Of a stretch of DNA of 64,000 nt, positions 22,765 through 35,009 are shown in pieces (positions within the stretch are counted from its first letter, which is position 1; every line of letters starts with the position of its first letter). The translations under genes and the position numbers were made by a program. The DNA comes from Rhizoclosmatium globosum (lineage: Eukaryota > Chytridiomycota > Chytridiomycetes > Chytridiales > Chytriomycetaceae): contig MCGO01000006.1 of assembly GCA_002104985.1 (NCBI GenBank), positions 1 to 64,000 of the forward strand. Direction: 5' to 3'. The notes beneath the pieces are model-generated. The model was not told the DNA's origin. It did no database searches and worked only from the letters and a program-made list of their open reading frames with translations.

Positions 22765-22926
22765 TTCTTTCTTTTCGTGACAATTCTTTCGTTCTCAATT
22801 TGAAACAAAGAGACGAGGCTAATTTAAAAGACGACAAACAAAGAAGGTAAGTTATTCTCAGCCTTTGAACGGGCAATTAACTGATTATTGAATACCACGC
22901 AAATAAGGAAGTTATAATTGCACAGA

Positions 22927-24769
22927 TTACAGACGACGCACATTACTCTTGACGATCATCTCATGAATCATTTGTATATCCTCCACATTCTTCAAAACTT
23001 CGGCAGACTGTGCATCAAGAAGGTTGGTCTCAGGGAATACATCAAAGTCGGTGTCACAGACTGTTCCTTTTGGAGGAACAATACCATCAACAAAGTATCT
23101 GCGAATGTGTTCTTGTGTACACTTGCTTACCATAGAAGTTGAGCAGTGCCCGTATCCTTCACGAGTCAACAAGACTCCATTCCCTTCCATCTGCTTTTCA
23201 ATAATCTGAGCACTAGCGAGAGGCGTCACCGGATCGTATCGGTTGCCAATAATCAAGATTTGATTTTTTAGCTTGTTATTCCATGGCCCTGTGTATCGCT
23301 CCGAAGCAGAGACTGGCCAGTACTTGCATGCCAACCCTTGCCAAGTATTCGCTTCTCCAAACCATTCACTGTTCTTGGTATTCTCCTTTGCTATTTTCTC
23401 CCATTTCTTTAGCGGGTGGTCGTTCCCGGCTGTGTCCAGACAAACTACTGATAAGAATCCAAGAGAACCAGCTTCATCATGAATTGGACAAGTGTCACCA
23501 CTCGGTCCACCACCTCCAGACGACAATTGAGCAACAGCAGTTGCATCATTTTCATCAATTAAAGATGCCAAAGCTGTTGCAATCTTTGGCCAAATAGCTG
23601 GCTGATACCATCCTCGAAAGAGTAAGTTCAATACTTCAGTTGCACCGATAATTGTGGGGAATGTGATGTCTTCCACAACAACAACTGGATCTTTTTCCAA
23701 AGATTTCAAAAGAGACCGAACCTTCTTGTCTACTGGATGCTTTTTCAAATCTGATGAGGCAAGTGCGCAACGAGAAGGCCCAGCTGCTTCGCAGTCTTTG
23801 ACAAATCCCTTGTAGATGTCATCTGTATTGATGAGGTATTGAAGACTAAATTCGGCATATGATTTGACGTATGTTGTTGCATCCATAACTCCATCAATCG
23901 CGAGACGGCCAACGCGGTCCGGAAACATCTGAGAGTACACGGTTCCAAGGAATCTTTAAGTAGAAGCTTAATACGTTGCCACATAAAGATCCTGTAAACT
24001 TACGTTCCGTAAGAGAATCCATAGTAGTTCAATACATCTTCACCGAGTGCCTCCCTAATCAAGTCCATATCTCTTGCCACACTGGCAGTCGAAACATATG
24101 GTAGTACATCAATTCCCCACTTTCCACAACTCTTTGCTTTCGCTTCCTGAAGCTTAGCAAATGTTGTCACTCCAACGTTAATTCCTGGCAATCCAACCGC
24201 AGCCTCAGCAATATCAAACTCAGAATGCAGGAAAGCAGATTCAAACATTTTATCGAGTTGCTCTCTCCAATCCCGCGAGGGTCAAATCCAATAATATCAT
24301 AGCGGTCTCCCACCATTGATGAGAGGCGTTTTCCACCAAGGAGAACAACCTGTTTTCCACTTCCTCCTGGTCCACCAGGATTAATAAGCAGGGATCCGAG
24401 GACTGGTTCTGTTGTGTTGGGGCGGAATCGGGATAATGCCAGTTTGATGAAGGTGCCGTTTTCTGGTGCGAGGTGGTTTAAACGTACTAGAAGAGTCCCG
24501 CATTCAACGAGAGGATTCTCGGCACAGGGATGCCAGTTGAAAGGAGAAACACTTGGTGGAGTTGGTGGGGTCTTATGGTGGCAGGGAGAGTTGTACAACA
24601 GCCAGGCAAGCGCAGCAAGTAGAAAGAAAACAGAGGGCATGAATTTAACGCGAGCAGATGGCGGTGCTGCCATGTTTGTGGCAGTTGGCAGTAGCAACGC
24701 GTCCTGCTTCATTTGAAGTTTTTTTGATGTAAAAACTGCCATCACACTAAAGAATATTACTTCGAACAA
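22927..24769 (-). CDS. Alpha/beta-hydrolase, TAP-like peptidase (family S33), membrane-anchored or secreted
   Basis: Exons are 24769-24004 and 23953-22927, with an intron of 50 nt. A one-base loss near 24252 breaks the frame between DPRGIGESNSIKC and ESAFLHSEFD. The start may be at 24673 (MAAPPSARVKF) rather than 24769: the upstream gene stops only 9 bp before 24769, and 24673 places the hydrophobic segment VFFLLAALAWLLYN right at the N-terminus. The oxyanion loop is NPGGPGGSG, the nucleophile elbow GFSYGT (Ser), the acid DPVTP (Asp) and the base GHCS (His), all present. The C-terminal TAP-like domain follows. These enzymes remove N-terminal peptides or hydrolyse esters outside the cell. The length of about 600 residues is normal for fungal members. 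Confidence 0.82.
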
Positions 24770-24778
24770 ACAGCTTTA

Positions 24779-27700
24779 TTAGCACGTGAATACCATATGC
24801 TCTGGAGCTACTTTCAGATTGTAAAATAGGAATTCGCACTTGTGACAAGGCACTTCGACTTCCTGTACACTCTTTAAGTGCACCTCAGCGAATTCAGTTT
24901 CACCCGCCCATCCCGGATGTGGCCAAAAGAGAGAATCCTTCCGATCCAGCTTATCAAATATTGTGGAGTTGAAAATCAGAGCATTGTAATCGAATGGGAA
25001 CTTGCGTTCTGGCCATCCAGTGTGCATAACAACTTTTCCATTTTCCATAGCAGCATATTCAATACCTTCGACACCAAGACCAACATTGGGAAGCAAACCC
25101 CACTTTTTGATTCTATAACACAACTCAAACCCTTCTGCAAGCCCATACCCATCATCGTCAACTGGATGAATGTTACCGTAAAGTCAAATGCACGCGTCAT
25201 TTCCACGACAAACTGGAGAAGTGCATTCTTTTGTGCGTTTCCGAATGCTCTTGTGGGTCCATAAGCAAAGTACACGTACGGAATCTTTGAGCATCTCAAC
25301 AAGCTAGCAACTTCAGGATCAATTTGATCCGAGTCCTCAGCGATAATCCATAGGATTTGTCTGCATTTTTTCTTGAGATGACATTGAATTGCATTTTCCT
25401 GCTCTTGTCTTTTGATTTGCGCAATATGACGACCAATGAATGGTTTTCTGTCTGCTCGCCAGTCATCCTTGCCTCGTTTGAAGGTTCCGGTGATTAAAAA
25501 TAGCGTTTCGTTCCTAGTGTCAAATCCATTTGGAAAGCCAATCGATAACGTATTGTTTTCTGGTTGATTCAGAATCGCGGTGGCTTTGTGTTGATCAAGC
25601 AGTTGGTGAATTGACAGAATCTTCTTAATTACACCACGAGACCAATTCTCCATGGCCTTTCTGACAAAGGACCCCTTTGTGGTTTAATTTCACGCAAATT
25701 GGAAAAGGCAGCGCCAGACGGACACTTGACTGGCTCAAGTTGACCTTTCGTCCAAGACTTTGGAATTATTTGCTGAATATCACAGACGTCAAGATAAGCT
25801 GGACACTGCGTCAAATACGTAGAGTCAAGATTTTTGAGATCAACTTTCATGGGGTCAGAGCGCTCCAAGCACGCAATAGAATATAAGCTTCCAGATTCAC
25901 AGGCATCCGCATGGCTAACACACGCTGTCGGGTGATGAAACTTCATCAATCGGGCTGGTGATTTATCATCAACTTTTTCCTTGCAGGATCCCTCGGCGCT
26001 ACAATCGGTGACAAGCGTTGTTGAATTATCCATCAAATGAATTTCGTTCAAATCTTTTGTGGCGACAAGGGAATCCAGCAGCCGGATTGTTCTTGCATTG
26101 GAAACCAGTAAGTAATCGATATCTGATCCCTGTAATTAAACTAATTTAAAAACAACAGTTGCCACTTTTAATCTTACCAAAGACTCGCTCATTATCACGT
26201 CCATCGCATGGAACTTTTCATACGAGGCCTGAACTTCACGAACGTATGAAGTGAATATAGATCCAATGTGGACGTCAATGCCTTTCTTCAAAATAAGCTT
26301 CGCAGCTTGCAATCGGCTGAACCCGTGAGTACCATTGAAGTTAGTAAGAGTCGCGGCAATATTCCAGCAGGGTAAATTCAAGTTAAGGCATTCTTCGTGA
26401 GTGGAATTAGTGGTACCAACAATGTAGTACCGAGATTTCCCAACAGCAACGAGAGAGTAAATGTGGTTTAACAAGAGGGTTCTGAATATAAAGGTCAATT
26501 CATATTTCGATGAGATCTGTAATAGCCTACTTCTGCTTGATTTCCGTGACGTTTGGCATGAACACAAGACTAATAATGGATTCGAAGGTTTCGTACCAAA
26601 ATGAGATTCAAGTAATGTTTCAAGACTTGTGTCCTTCCCGAACCATGGAACGGCCTTGGCACTAATTTGGAGAATTTTGTTAGAAACAATGCAAAGCAAG
26701 AAATTCGAAGATTACCGTGCAGGTAAGAGCCAAGGAACTGAAGCAATAACGTCTTTGTTGACCCAAGACTGTGCAAAAACAGATCCCGCCATCGTGTCCT
26801 TTGCAACTTGCGACATCTCCTTCACAAAATCCTTCGTTGGCTGATATTTCAACACATTCTTCATCTTGCAAGTATTCGCCAACGTTGCATTCAAATCATT
26901 CTTTCGTTCGGCTACGTGGATTTGGTTTTGGAAACTAAATCAGCGACTTGTTGCACCGAATATCCGACTCCTGTTCCTAGATTTATGACTTGGCCAGTCA
27001 CGTTCGATTGCTGGGCAATAATGAGGCCTTCAGTGATGTCCTTCACGTGGATAAAGTCTCGTGAATGGTCTCCTTTTCCTTCTACTGTAAGAGGTTCACC
27101 AAGGCCGGCTTGTTTCGCAAAGACTCCAGTTACGATCGCGTATGCTCCTGTACTTGGTTGGCGTGGGCCATAGACCATAAAGAAACGAAGCGAGACAGTT
27201 GGAACACCAAACAAGTCGTTGAATGTTTTCATTTGAATTTCTCCCTCGTATTTTGAAGCAGCGTATGGAGTTAAAAAGTCAGGCTGGGTGGTTTAAATCA
27301 GTTTGGTTTGTTGGATGACAAATGACAGATACCGCGTCAGTTTCAGTGTTAGGCAATTCATTCCCACCATAGTACGTCGAAGATGCCGCATAAATGACTT
27401 TCTTGATTTTACGAAGTCTAGCTGACTCAAGCACATCTGTACCATAAAACATAATCAGAACCCATTCCCACAATTCTCAAAGTCCAACTCACTCCATGTC
27501 CCAAGCGCATTCACTTCTGTGCAAAACTTGGCCATATCAGGACTTTTCAAGCTTGGCACCACTTTACTCATAGCGGCCAAATGATAAACATAGTCAACGC
27601 CCTCCATCGCGTTATACACATCCGTCCGATTCATAATGTCTCCCAACACAAACTCAAGATTATCTTTTCCAAGCGGTACATTTCGTATTGATCCAGTAGC

Positions 27701-28237
27701 GAGGTTGTCAAAGATACGGACCTTGTAACCGAGCTCGAGCAAGCGATCTGTGAGCTGTTTGGTAGAGCTCGTTTAGATACGAATCAATGAAGGAGAGGTG
27801 GGACTTACTGTGGAACCAATGAATCCAGCACCCCCTGTTACAAGGACTTGAGTGCCTTTGACAGGTTGTCCAATCAAACTGTCGATAGTCTGTTTGGCAC
27901 ATGGATCTGCAGAGTTTGGAAGCGCAGTGATGTTATGTTGAATCGGTTGGATGGTGGTCTCCATGGTTTTAGGCGCTGTTGCAGCATTTGAAGCAGCAGG
28001 GTTCGGCAGTTGTGTTGACGTTGGCTGAACACCCAACTGAGGAACTACGAGCTTCTTTGCTTGGCCTGCTCCTTCTCGTATATCCAGAAAGGCTAGATCA
28101 TACGCCAGCAAGATGAAACTGATGACGAGAGCAAGGGAGAGTAGCACTGACTGAACAGAGAAAGCCTATATGCATCTAATAAGCAACTCATAGACGTAAT
28201 CGAATTTCAAAAATGCATTTGGCTAGATGCTTACCAT
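24779..28237 (-). CDS. Membrane-anchored NAD-dependent sugar epimerase / GT-like / GT43-like fusion protein, copy 2
   Basis: Same domain order and the same intron positions as copy 1. The first exon is ATG only (28237-28235), then an 84-nt intron, and the second exon starts at 28150 with the anchor LALVISFILLAYDLAFL. The epimerase has GGAGFIGS, ASSTYYG, YAASK and HSRDFIHVKD. The middle domain has YYIVGTTNS, LPCWNIA and GIDVHIGSIFTS, again without DxD. The GT43-like part has IIAEDSDQID, YGPTRAFGNAQKNAL and DDDGYGL. Four or more single-base losses (near 26930, 26580, 25650 and 25180) break the frame, while every segment matches copy 1 closely. That favours sequence error over decay, but pseudogenisation of one copy is possible. 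The stop is at 24779, 9 bp from the most upstream start of the peptidase gene. Confidence 0.68.
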
Positions 28238-28450
28238 CTACTGAAATTGAGTGAGTGCAACAGACAATCAAAATGCTGTCAATATGAAGAACAATGAAGA
28301 AAAACAATCTCTACAAGCCATTGCACTACTTTCCATTTTATGTGCATCAAGCTTCAGCTATATAAGAGAGCAAGAACAAGTGAAGGAGCAAGACCTTCGA
28401 ATACATACCCATACCCAACCCAAAAATATCTAACCAAAATTTAGCAACTA

Positions 28451-30375
28451 TTATGATGACGATGAAGGCGCAGGAGGTGCCGATGCTGACGCATTTGCAC
28501 TCGATGACGGAGCAGGTCCAGAACTACCCCTCCGCCCTGCAAAGTCACCTCGACCACCACCAGCACCACCCCGTCCTCCACGACCGCCTCTTCCTCCCCG
28601 GCCACCTCTATCACCACGATCCGGTCCCTCATGGTGATGCTGCCCATGGTGATGGTGGTGACCTCCCCCTTCTCTGTATTTTGAACAGTATGCTCCCGAC
28701 TCCTTGCTGTCGCACTTCGAACTGCTTCTTCAAACTTGACAACCTGTCCAAATTCGACTGCGTGTTTGTCACATATTTCTTTCACGGTTCTATTAAGAGG
28801 TTGTGAAATGTTTAGCCAATGAGATGGAAGGGAGAGGGAGAATATTAGTTATGAACGTAACTGAAATGCAACTTTCTTGCCGTTTCCGTCAGCGCGTGGA
28901 GCTACAAATAGCTTTCCGTTGTATGGTTTTGTGACGTGATAGCAAAACATGCGGGGTCCAAAGGCTTCTTCCATTTCTTTGAGGAAATCTTGGGGTAAGT
29001 TGGAGAGGGCTGGAATGGGATTATCAAGAGCGTCCAATGCTTGGAAAGGCCCAACTGGAGTTGATGTTGATACAGCATTTGTTTCGCTGGACTCGGAGTT
29101 CGAGCGCGAGGTTGGGTTTGTGTAGTATTATTAGAGGGAGGTGCTGGAGTTGATGATGTTTTTCGAGAACTTGATGCTTTAGGTTGAGTTTGTTCAGATT
29201 GATGTTCAACAGGCTTCGCATGAGTTCCTTGACTCGAAGGTGGTCGTTGCTGTGCAGTTTGAGCAACAGCCGCCACAGGAGTTGGTGTGGGGGTTCTTTT
29301 TGGGGCTGGAACACTCTGTTCCTTTCCAGAGTTTCCCCAGTTCACTGAAGCAGCTGTTGCCGGCTTTCCTGAAATAGGTGAGCTTCCTCCTTCCGTGTGA
29401 TGGCTTTGTGGTTGCTGAGTCTGTTGAGTTTGTGGTGGAGGCTGGGTTTGTTGCGGTTGTGGAGTCTAGTGAAAACGTTATTATTTTATGTGATTACTAG
29501 TGATTACTCTACGCTCAATATTGTTACCTGAAACGAAACTGATCGATCCAAACTGGAACGCAGAGCATCCCACATAAAATCAGGGGCGACAACACCAACA
29601 GGCCCTTGCCAACCAAAAAAGTCATTTTGAGAGGAAGGATTATTTGTAGCGACCGCAGCAGCACTGAGAACTGCACCTGCACGAATAAACAGTTCAAACC
29701 AGACAAAGGCCGGAAGGTCAACACGCGACCAAGACATATCGGGAGTCAGAAGAGAGACGCCTGAGGCAGCAGAGGAAGATGAGGCGGAGCCCATGTCTGG
29801 GGCAAAGTGTGGAGGGACAGGAAGGCCAGGGAAGAGGGTTGAAGCTGGTTGAATTGAGTGGTGGTTTTGCGGGAACTGCTGCTGGAAAGGCTGCTGTTGT
29901 TGCTGTTGTTGTTGTTGAAGCAGAATGTGGTGTGGCAGCGGGAGGTGGTGGTGCTGGGCGGGTTGTTGGAATGGCTGTTGCTGTTGCTGAAACAGATCGT
30001 CCTGTCCATTTGCCACCATCATTTGTCCCTGGAACCTGTTTTGCGACTGGCCAAAGTGTTTCTGGGCGAACGGCGCGCGTCGCTGCTGCTGCGACTGGGC
30101 CGCGTGAGGCTGTTGCTGTTGCTGTTGCTGTTGCGCGTAGAAGGCAAAGTTTGATGGCGCTGGAGCCGGCGCCGGGGCCGCAAAGAACGGCGCGGCAACG
30201 AACGGCGCCGGTCCACCAAAGAAGTTGTTGTTGTTTGGTTGTTTGAAGTTGCGTTCGAGTTGGCGCCTTTGTTGTTTGGTGCCCCAGAGTGAACAGTCGA
30301 ATGAACAGTCGGTGCTGCTGAGCTCGAAGGTGGTGCGGCTTCGGTTGTTGAGGAAGGGGCGGCGTGTGGGTCCAT
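28451..30375 (-). CDS. Q-rich, RGG-box RNA-binding-like protein
   Basis: A start at 30375 (MDPHAAPSSTTEAAP) leads through a shift near 30235 into a long Gln/Asn/Pro-rich region with several poly-Q runs (30130-30090, 29990-29950, 29925-29895). A more ordered stretch follows (FVWFELFIRAGAVLSAA, DFMWDALRSSLDRSVSFQ), then an intron near 29520-29470. The C-terminal part has a folded-looking block around DFLKEMEEAFGPRMFCYHV and ends in an RGG box (RGGRGGRGGRGGRGG, near 28570) and a Ser-rich tail at 28451. At least three frame breaks and one intron (28858 to about 28795) are not fully resolved. RNA binding is suggested by the RGG box and low-complexity composition. I do not recognise the central domain. 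Confidence 0.5.
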
Positions 30376-30429
30376 TAATGCGTGTTGGTTGTGTTTGGTG
30401 CACTCTTTATTTCAATAGTAATTGCACGT

Positions 30430-32548
30430 CTATTCATCCTTCTTGGCTGGTGATACAATAGTTCGCTTTCCTGCTGTTAGTCTTACAGCGGCTTGTGGAT
30501 GTCGAGCCCTCCACTCCTTCTCTGCGGCATCAGCTACGCGCTTCAAATGTGCTTCATCCTCCTTTGTCACATACAAATCACACTTTTGGCATTCCGTGCA
30601 TGCAATTCCTGGAATCATTCGGAAGTGTTGGCAAAAGTGTTCATAGCCTTCGCGTCCAATATCCTGTCTACATACATAACACATGACGAATTTACACATT
30701 GGGCATGTCATTTTGTTACAGCCGCTTTGCTTTGTGTATCTTGTTCTGCAATTTGGACACTGTGGTTTCAAAGATATTTAGATTGATGTGGTGGGAAAAG
30801 AATGAATACTGAACTGTTCGAATAAATGCCTCACTCATCGCTTGTTCAACATAGAGGCGCAATGAATCTTTTTCGGCTTCATGACAGACATGACACGCTG
30901 TCCATTCCTTGCCACATTCTCTGCATGACGATAAAAGACATGTGGGATTCTTGCAATTGAATGGCAATGGCCGTTGCTTCTTGATAAACTTTGGATGCGT
31001 CAAAGAATACTGCTCAAGTAACGTTTTGATTGATTTGTATCCAGTTTGAACATATACCACTGCCGCTGACGGCGGCATGCTATTGAGTTGAACCAAAACG
31101 ACTGGATCCATTCGCACCATTTCAAACACAAGTTCTAGAGGTTGCCTCCAGAGTCCTGAAAGCTCCAAAAAGAATCGCAGCAAAACTACCGCCACCACTC
31201 CCAGCACAATTGAGATAAAAAACGTGACCATAATGAACTCAAAGAGCGCCAAGATGGAAATCAAAATCACAGGATCAGAGTATCGGTGATGCCGAATCTG
31301 TTCTCCTTTGGCTTCTAACCACAACAGAACCAATAACATTTCTCCGCAAGCCAGACTGAACTTGCTAGGGGTTCTTTCGGATCTCTCGCCTCTGTCCAAG
31401 AATAAATACAACCAACTATCAAGAACGTCTAAACTCACCGGCATACCCACATACAGCACAGCATACACATCCATCAACCCCAAAGGCCTCCCTCACAATC
31501 CGCTCATTCACTAACCCAACCATAACCTTACAAACATCCTTCCCAACCGCCCGTTCCAGAACCTCATCAGAATACCCAGCCCCACATTTCCCAACATCTG
31601 TCTCCAAAAACACGTCACAGCTTTCCCCCGCAACTCTCCAGACTCATACACTCCACCACGCACGTACCGCCCCAAACAAGTCTTACAAACAAGACACCCC
31701 GATGTACACGCTGCAAAATCTTCAAACGCGAGGTCGTCTATACACACGGGGCATTCAAGCAGTTGTCCCTCGCGCGTGTATTCCTCAAGGTTCAGGGTTT
31801 TGGAAAGTGTTTCGTCCGATTCGCACAGGGATTTCATGGATTCAGCGGCGATTTCTTGCTTGTCCAGGGTTATTTCGGGGTGATGTGAGAGGTGGTGTGG
31901 GATAGGTTGAGAGGGACGGGCAGTGAATGTGAAGAGGGACCAGATTTTGGGAGGTGGGGTTATGAGGAGGAGGGTTCGCGCGTGGAGGTAGGAGGAGTTT
32001 GTATCGAGGAGGATTGATTTTATTGTTTGTTTGTAGTGCTGCGTGAGGGTTGGTTTAGGTTAGATGGGGTGATGGAAGGTTCAAGGGAGGTTTACCATTG
32101 GGAATTCGTTGTAGAGGAGTAGTTTTGCAGCTCGTGCGTAGTCTTGGGAACGAAAGTATTCATCTCGTTTCGGAGGATCTGTGCTGATTCGTTTTGGGTA
32201 CTTGTCTTTGTCGAGGAGGAGCATTTCTGAAACCATCCCATCAAGAGTTGGGTTTGTGATTACAAGACCGGCAGATTCGAGGGCTGCCGTTGCAGTTGTG
32301 ATGAGGTCTCGTAGATACGGTATGCTTGCATCAGGAAATCTGGTTGTGGCTGCGAGGAGGCAGGCGTTTTGGATCGTTGTGAGGGATGATGTGGAAGGTT
32401 GTGGATGTTGCGAGTGGAGGGTTGATAGTTTCAAAGCTGCTTCTATGAGGGATTCTTGAGTATATGGAGGAGGCGCTGTGGCAGATTGGGTGGAGAAGAA
32501 GGATGGCAGGAGGAATGAGAAGGCTGGGTCAGCTCCAACCTCCTCCAT
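30430..32548 (-). CDS. RBR-type E3 ubiquitin ligase, RNF216/TRIAD3-like, with hydrophobic insert
   Basis: Exon 1 starts at 32548 (MEEVGADPAFSFLLP). RING1 begins at LECPVCIDDLAFEDF, with the Cys cluster CTSGCLVCKTC (about 31770-31680). The IBR part includes FNCKNPTCLLSSCRECGKEW (about 30985-30910). After an intron at 30760-30814, RING2 reads CPNCRTRYTKQSGCNKMTC, then CYVCRQDI and YEHFCQHF, with the catalytic Cys in GCNKMTC. The tail TECQKCDLYV matches RNF216. RBR ligases form a thioester before passing ubiquitin to substrates. Oddly, about 60 residues between RING1 and IBR form two very hydrophobic helices (ILISILALFEFIMVTFFISI and VLGVVAVVLLRFFLEL). The join there at 31435-31385 is uncertain, by splice or frameshift. 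Confidence 0.75.
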
Positions 32549-34240
32549 CTTGATTCAATTAAAGAAAAATCCAATAAATGCCATAATTACAGAGAAAGAA
32601 AGGAGAGAAGATTTCGCTCAATGTCATTAATGCAACTCAACCATTATCGAGAAACAGTTTGTAGGGACAACGCTTCAAAGTTGTGTTGTTACACGCCGAA
32701 ATTAAAAGTAAATCAAAAAAGTACCTGTTTCCTGGCCCTTGGGTCTTTAAGTGTGAGGTTGTTTGTCATTATTTCATGTCTTCCAAAAATCAATCCTCAT
32801 CCCGCCAAAGGATCTGAGCTTCGTAGTTTCCATTACTTTTAACAGTACGTACTGTACATTCTGTCAATACCTCATGTTCTTTTCAGGAGAATAGTAAATG
32901 AGGCGAGTACGTTGTTAGAACGAAACTTTGGAGGCCAACCACACATTTATGCACATTGACAATACCTGTACAGTTACAAATATCTACGAATCCATCGCAA
33001 CCGCTTTGTAGATTTATTGAGAATGGTTTTATTGTGTAGCTTCGGCTCAACTCTTCTGGTCTCCCTCTGACTTCGGAACATATCTCCAACCCTCATCTAA
33101 TGATTCATGGGCTCCATCGAAAATGAAATAGTCTATTTGGACTTTACAACAATGTTTAGGTTCAGGATCGTTATGGGTTATCGTTTCAGAATCCAAACTG
33201 AAAGGCTGACCGTACTACCTTTATTTCAAATCAAGTTTGTGCATCTAAAATTATCTGGACTAAGTATTGCGGATGACTGGTGTGGATGATATCCAAGGTG
33301 TTGTCACGTGACACGACGCTCAACAGTTGCAAGTACACAGTCTCGACGCGTATTTTGAGCTTTATTCCAGCTTCAAACCTTTTAAATGATGAAGCCATCG
33401 TCAATCATTGATTTTTTAGGTGGTTCTGGTAGTTATTTTGAAGCATACTGGTCATCACCACGACTACTGTCTGTGTGTGAGGAGATTTTGGCCTACAGAC
33501 TGCTTCTGAAGCATATAATACACCTGTAAAAGCTTTTCTTTGTGTCCGAGAGCTGGATTCTATGAAGCTGCCTGCTGATCTGTTTGTTTATCTCGGGCGC
33601 CATTCACTCTCCCTCACGCAAACGCGGTCGCCAACGCCAGCAAGGTCGGCTGCATATAAACATATACCACAGTGAAATTTATTGGGAGTTTCAGGATGAT
33701 CGGACGTGTTTGAGTTTCAGTGTTTTGTTCGTCCACCCTTCAGTCGACGACGAAGCCTAAGGATTGACCAATCTCGACATCTACATGCTGTACTTGTAGT
33801 ATGAGTAGTATCGCGGCCGGTGCCGATGAAGTTCAGAATCCACCCAACTTGTTCTGTTTTTGACGAAGCGTGTCCAAACTTGGCTCAAAAAGTGAACTTT
33901 ACGACGCGCCATCGTACAAAGCTAAGATTAGCGCCATTCGACGCGGAATTGGATTTTGACGCGAAATGTGGGGAAGATCTACGCGTTTATTACAAGGGGT
34001 TCAAGATATCTACTGAAAAACAAACACAAAAGCGGAGTTTGAAACTTTTCCTTTAAAAGTGTGAGCTCCCAGCCAACTTTGCTCATAAATTCTCTCTCCA
34101 AAATCCCCTCCCTCCTCCAAAATCAAAATCACTACAACTACTACCAACCTGAGACTACCCCACTACTACAAAATTCTTCCAACTTCAAAAACTTCAAATA
34201 TTCCGAATGTATTTGAACATCAACATCAAGCACTATATTA
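32549..34240. other. Gene-poor intergenic region
   Basis: About 1.7 kb upstream of the RBR gene without a supported gene. The longest frame, 33820-34056 (78 codons, starting MPMKFRIHPTCSVFDEACPN), has no recognisable domain and no supporting context. The sequence 34060-34200 is C/T-rich and could be a 5' leader for whatever starts at 34244. I saw no tRNA or rRNA. Confidence 0.35.
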
Positions 34241-34243
34241 GCT

Positions 34244-34440
34244 ATGACCTCTCAAGCACTAATGTATGTACTGTTGAAATTAATATGTTGCTGTGATACT
34301 AACTCAACTTTAGTTTTTCACTTAGACTTCTACTTCAAGAGCTGCTACTCAAACCTACTACTACGGTTATGGTCGCCCCGCCTCCAGGACAGTCGAACGA
34401 CCTCCGCCTCCAGGGTACTGTGCCGCATTAGCATGGGTGG
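34244..34440 (+). CDS. Doubtful small spliced gene reading into the first repeat copy
   Basis: An ATG at 34244 (MTSQALI) is followed by a plausible intron (GTATGT at about 34263, acceptor CTTTAG near 34312). It then reads into the duplicated unit with a Leu-rich stretch and the end APPPGQSNDLRLQGTVPH. The last part is repeated in the second copy. Alternatively the acceptor CACTTAG opens a Tyr/Gly/Pro-rich frame (TQTYYYGYGRPASRTVERP). Neither reading has a recognisable family, and the coding call rests on splice signals only. Confidence 0.2.
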
Positions 34441-34565
34441 GGAGTCTCAACAATGCTCCGAAGCCTCTCTACGCTGATGCAGGTGACAGGATAGGCCGGG
34501 ATTGTACGTTCGCGGGCCCGAGCGCTCGCCTACCTCTTCCCAACAGCCGTGGTACTGGGTACGGG
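34354..34565. repeat. Direct duplication unit A, copy 1
   Basis: About 210 bp nearly identical to 34638-34849, offset 284 bp. Differences are single bases, for example CAACAATGC against CAACCATGC. The unit is GC-rich compared with its surroundings. Since 284 is not a multiple of three, a single frame cannot be preserved through both copies. Confidence 0.85.
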
Positions 34566-34637
34566 TTCAGCCACTTCATCTACTTCAGCCACATCAGCCA
34601 CATTCTACTACTCCAGCCACTGGTACTACTACTAGTA

Positions 34638-34849
34638 CCTGCTACTACGGCTATGGTCGCCCCGCCTCCAGGACAGTCGAACGACCTCCGCCTCCAGGGT
34701 ACTGTGCCGCATTAGCATGGGTGGGGAGTCTCAACCATGCTCCGAAGCCTCTCTACGCTGATGCAGGTGACAGGATAGGCCGGGATTGTACGTTCGCGGG
34801 CCCGAGCGCTCGCCTACCTCTTCCCAACAGCCGTGGTACTGGGTACGGT
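34638..34849. repeat. Direct duplication unit A, copy 2
   Basis: Second copy of the unit at 34354-34565. The copies are separated by about 70 bp of low-complexity C/T/A sequence rich in ACT and CAGCCA triplets, which may have mediated slippage or unequal exchange. Confidence 0.85.
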
Positions 34850-34864
34850 TCAAGCAACCACTTC

Positions 34865-34964
34865 TGGATCGCAGCAGCTTCAGTGACTGACCAGCAACGT
34901 CGCTCCCCGCAAATGGGGGTCTCTGTAGTCGCGCACAGACTGGATCAGGGTGGAATTGTTGGAA
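34865..34964. repeat. Direct duplication unit B, copy 1
   Basis: About 98 bp beginning TGGATCGCAGCAGCTTCAG, repeated at 35010 with an offset of 145 bp and one visible base change (CAGGGTGG against CAGAGTGG). It follows directly after unit A copy 2. Confidence 0.85.
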
Positions 34965-35009
34965 CAAATGGACCTGGAACGTGGACTTGGTGAAATGGTG
35001 TTGAGTATC

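Noticed and set aside
29860..30250. Plus-strand Leu/Val/Ala-rich open frames
   Set aside because: Antisense of poly-Gln and Pro/Ala repeats of the Q-rich/RGG gene; no independent support.
31702..32459. Plus-strand open frames opposite the RBR ligase N-terminus
   Set aside because: No domains, and the minus strand carries a clear RING1 and its N-terminal extension.
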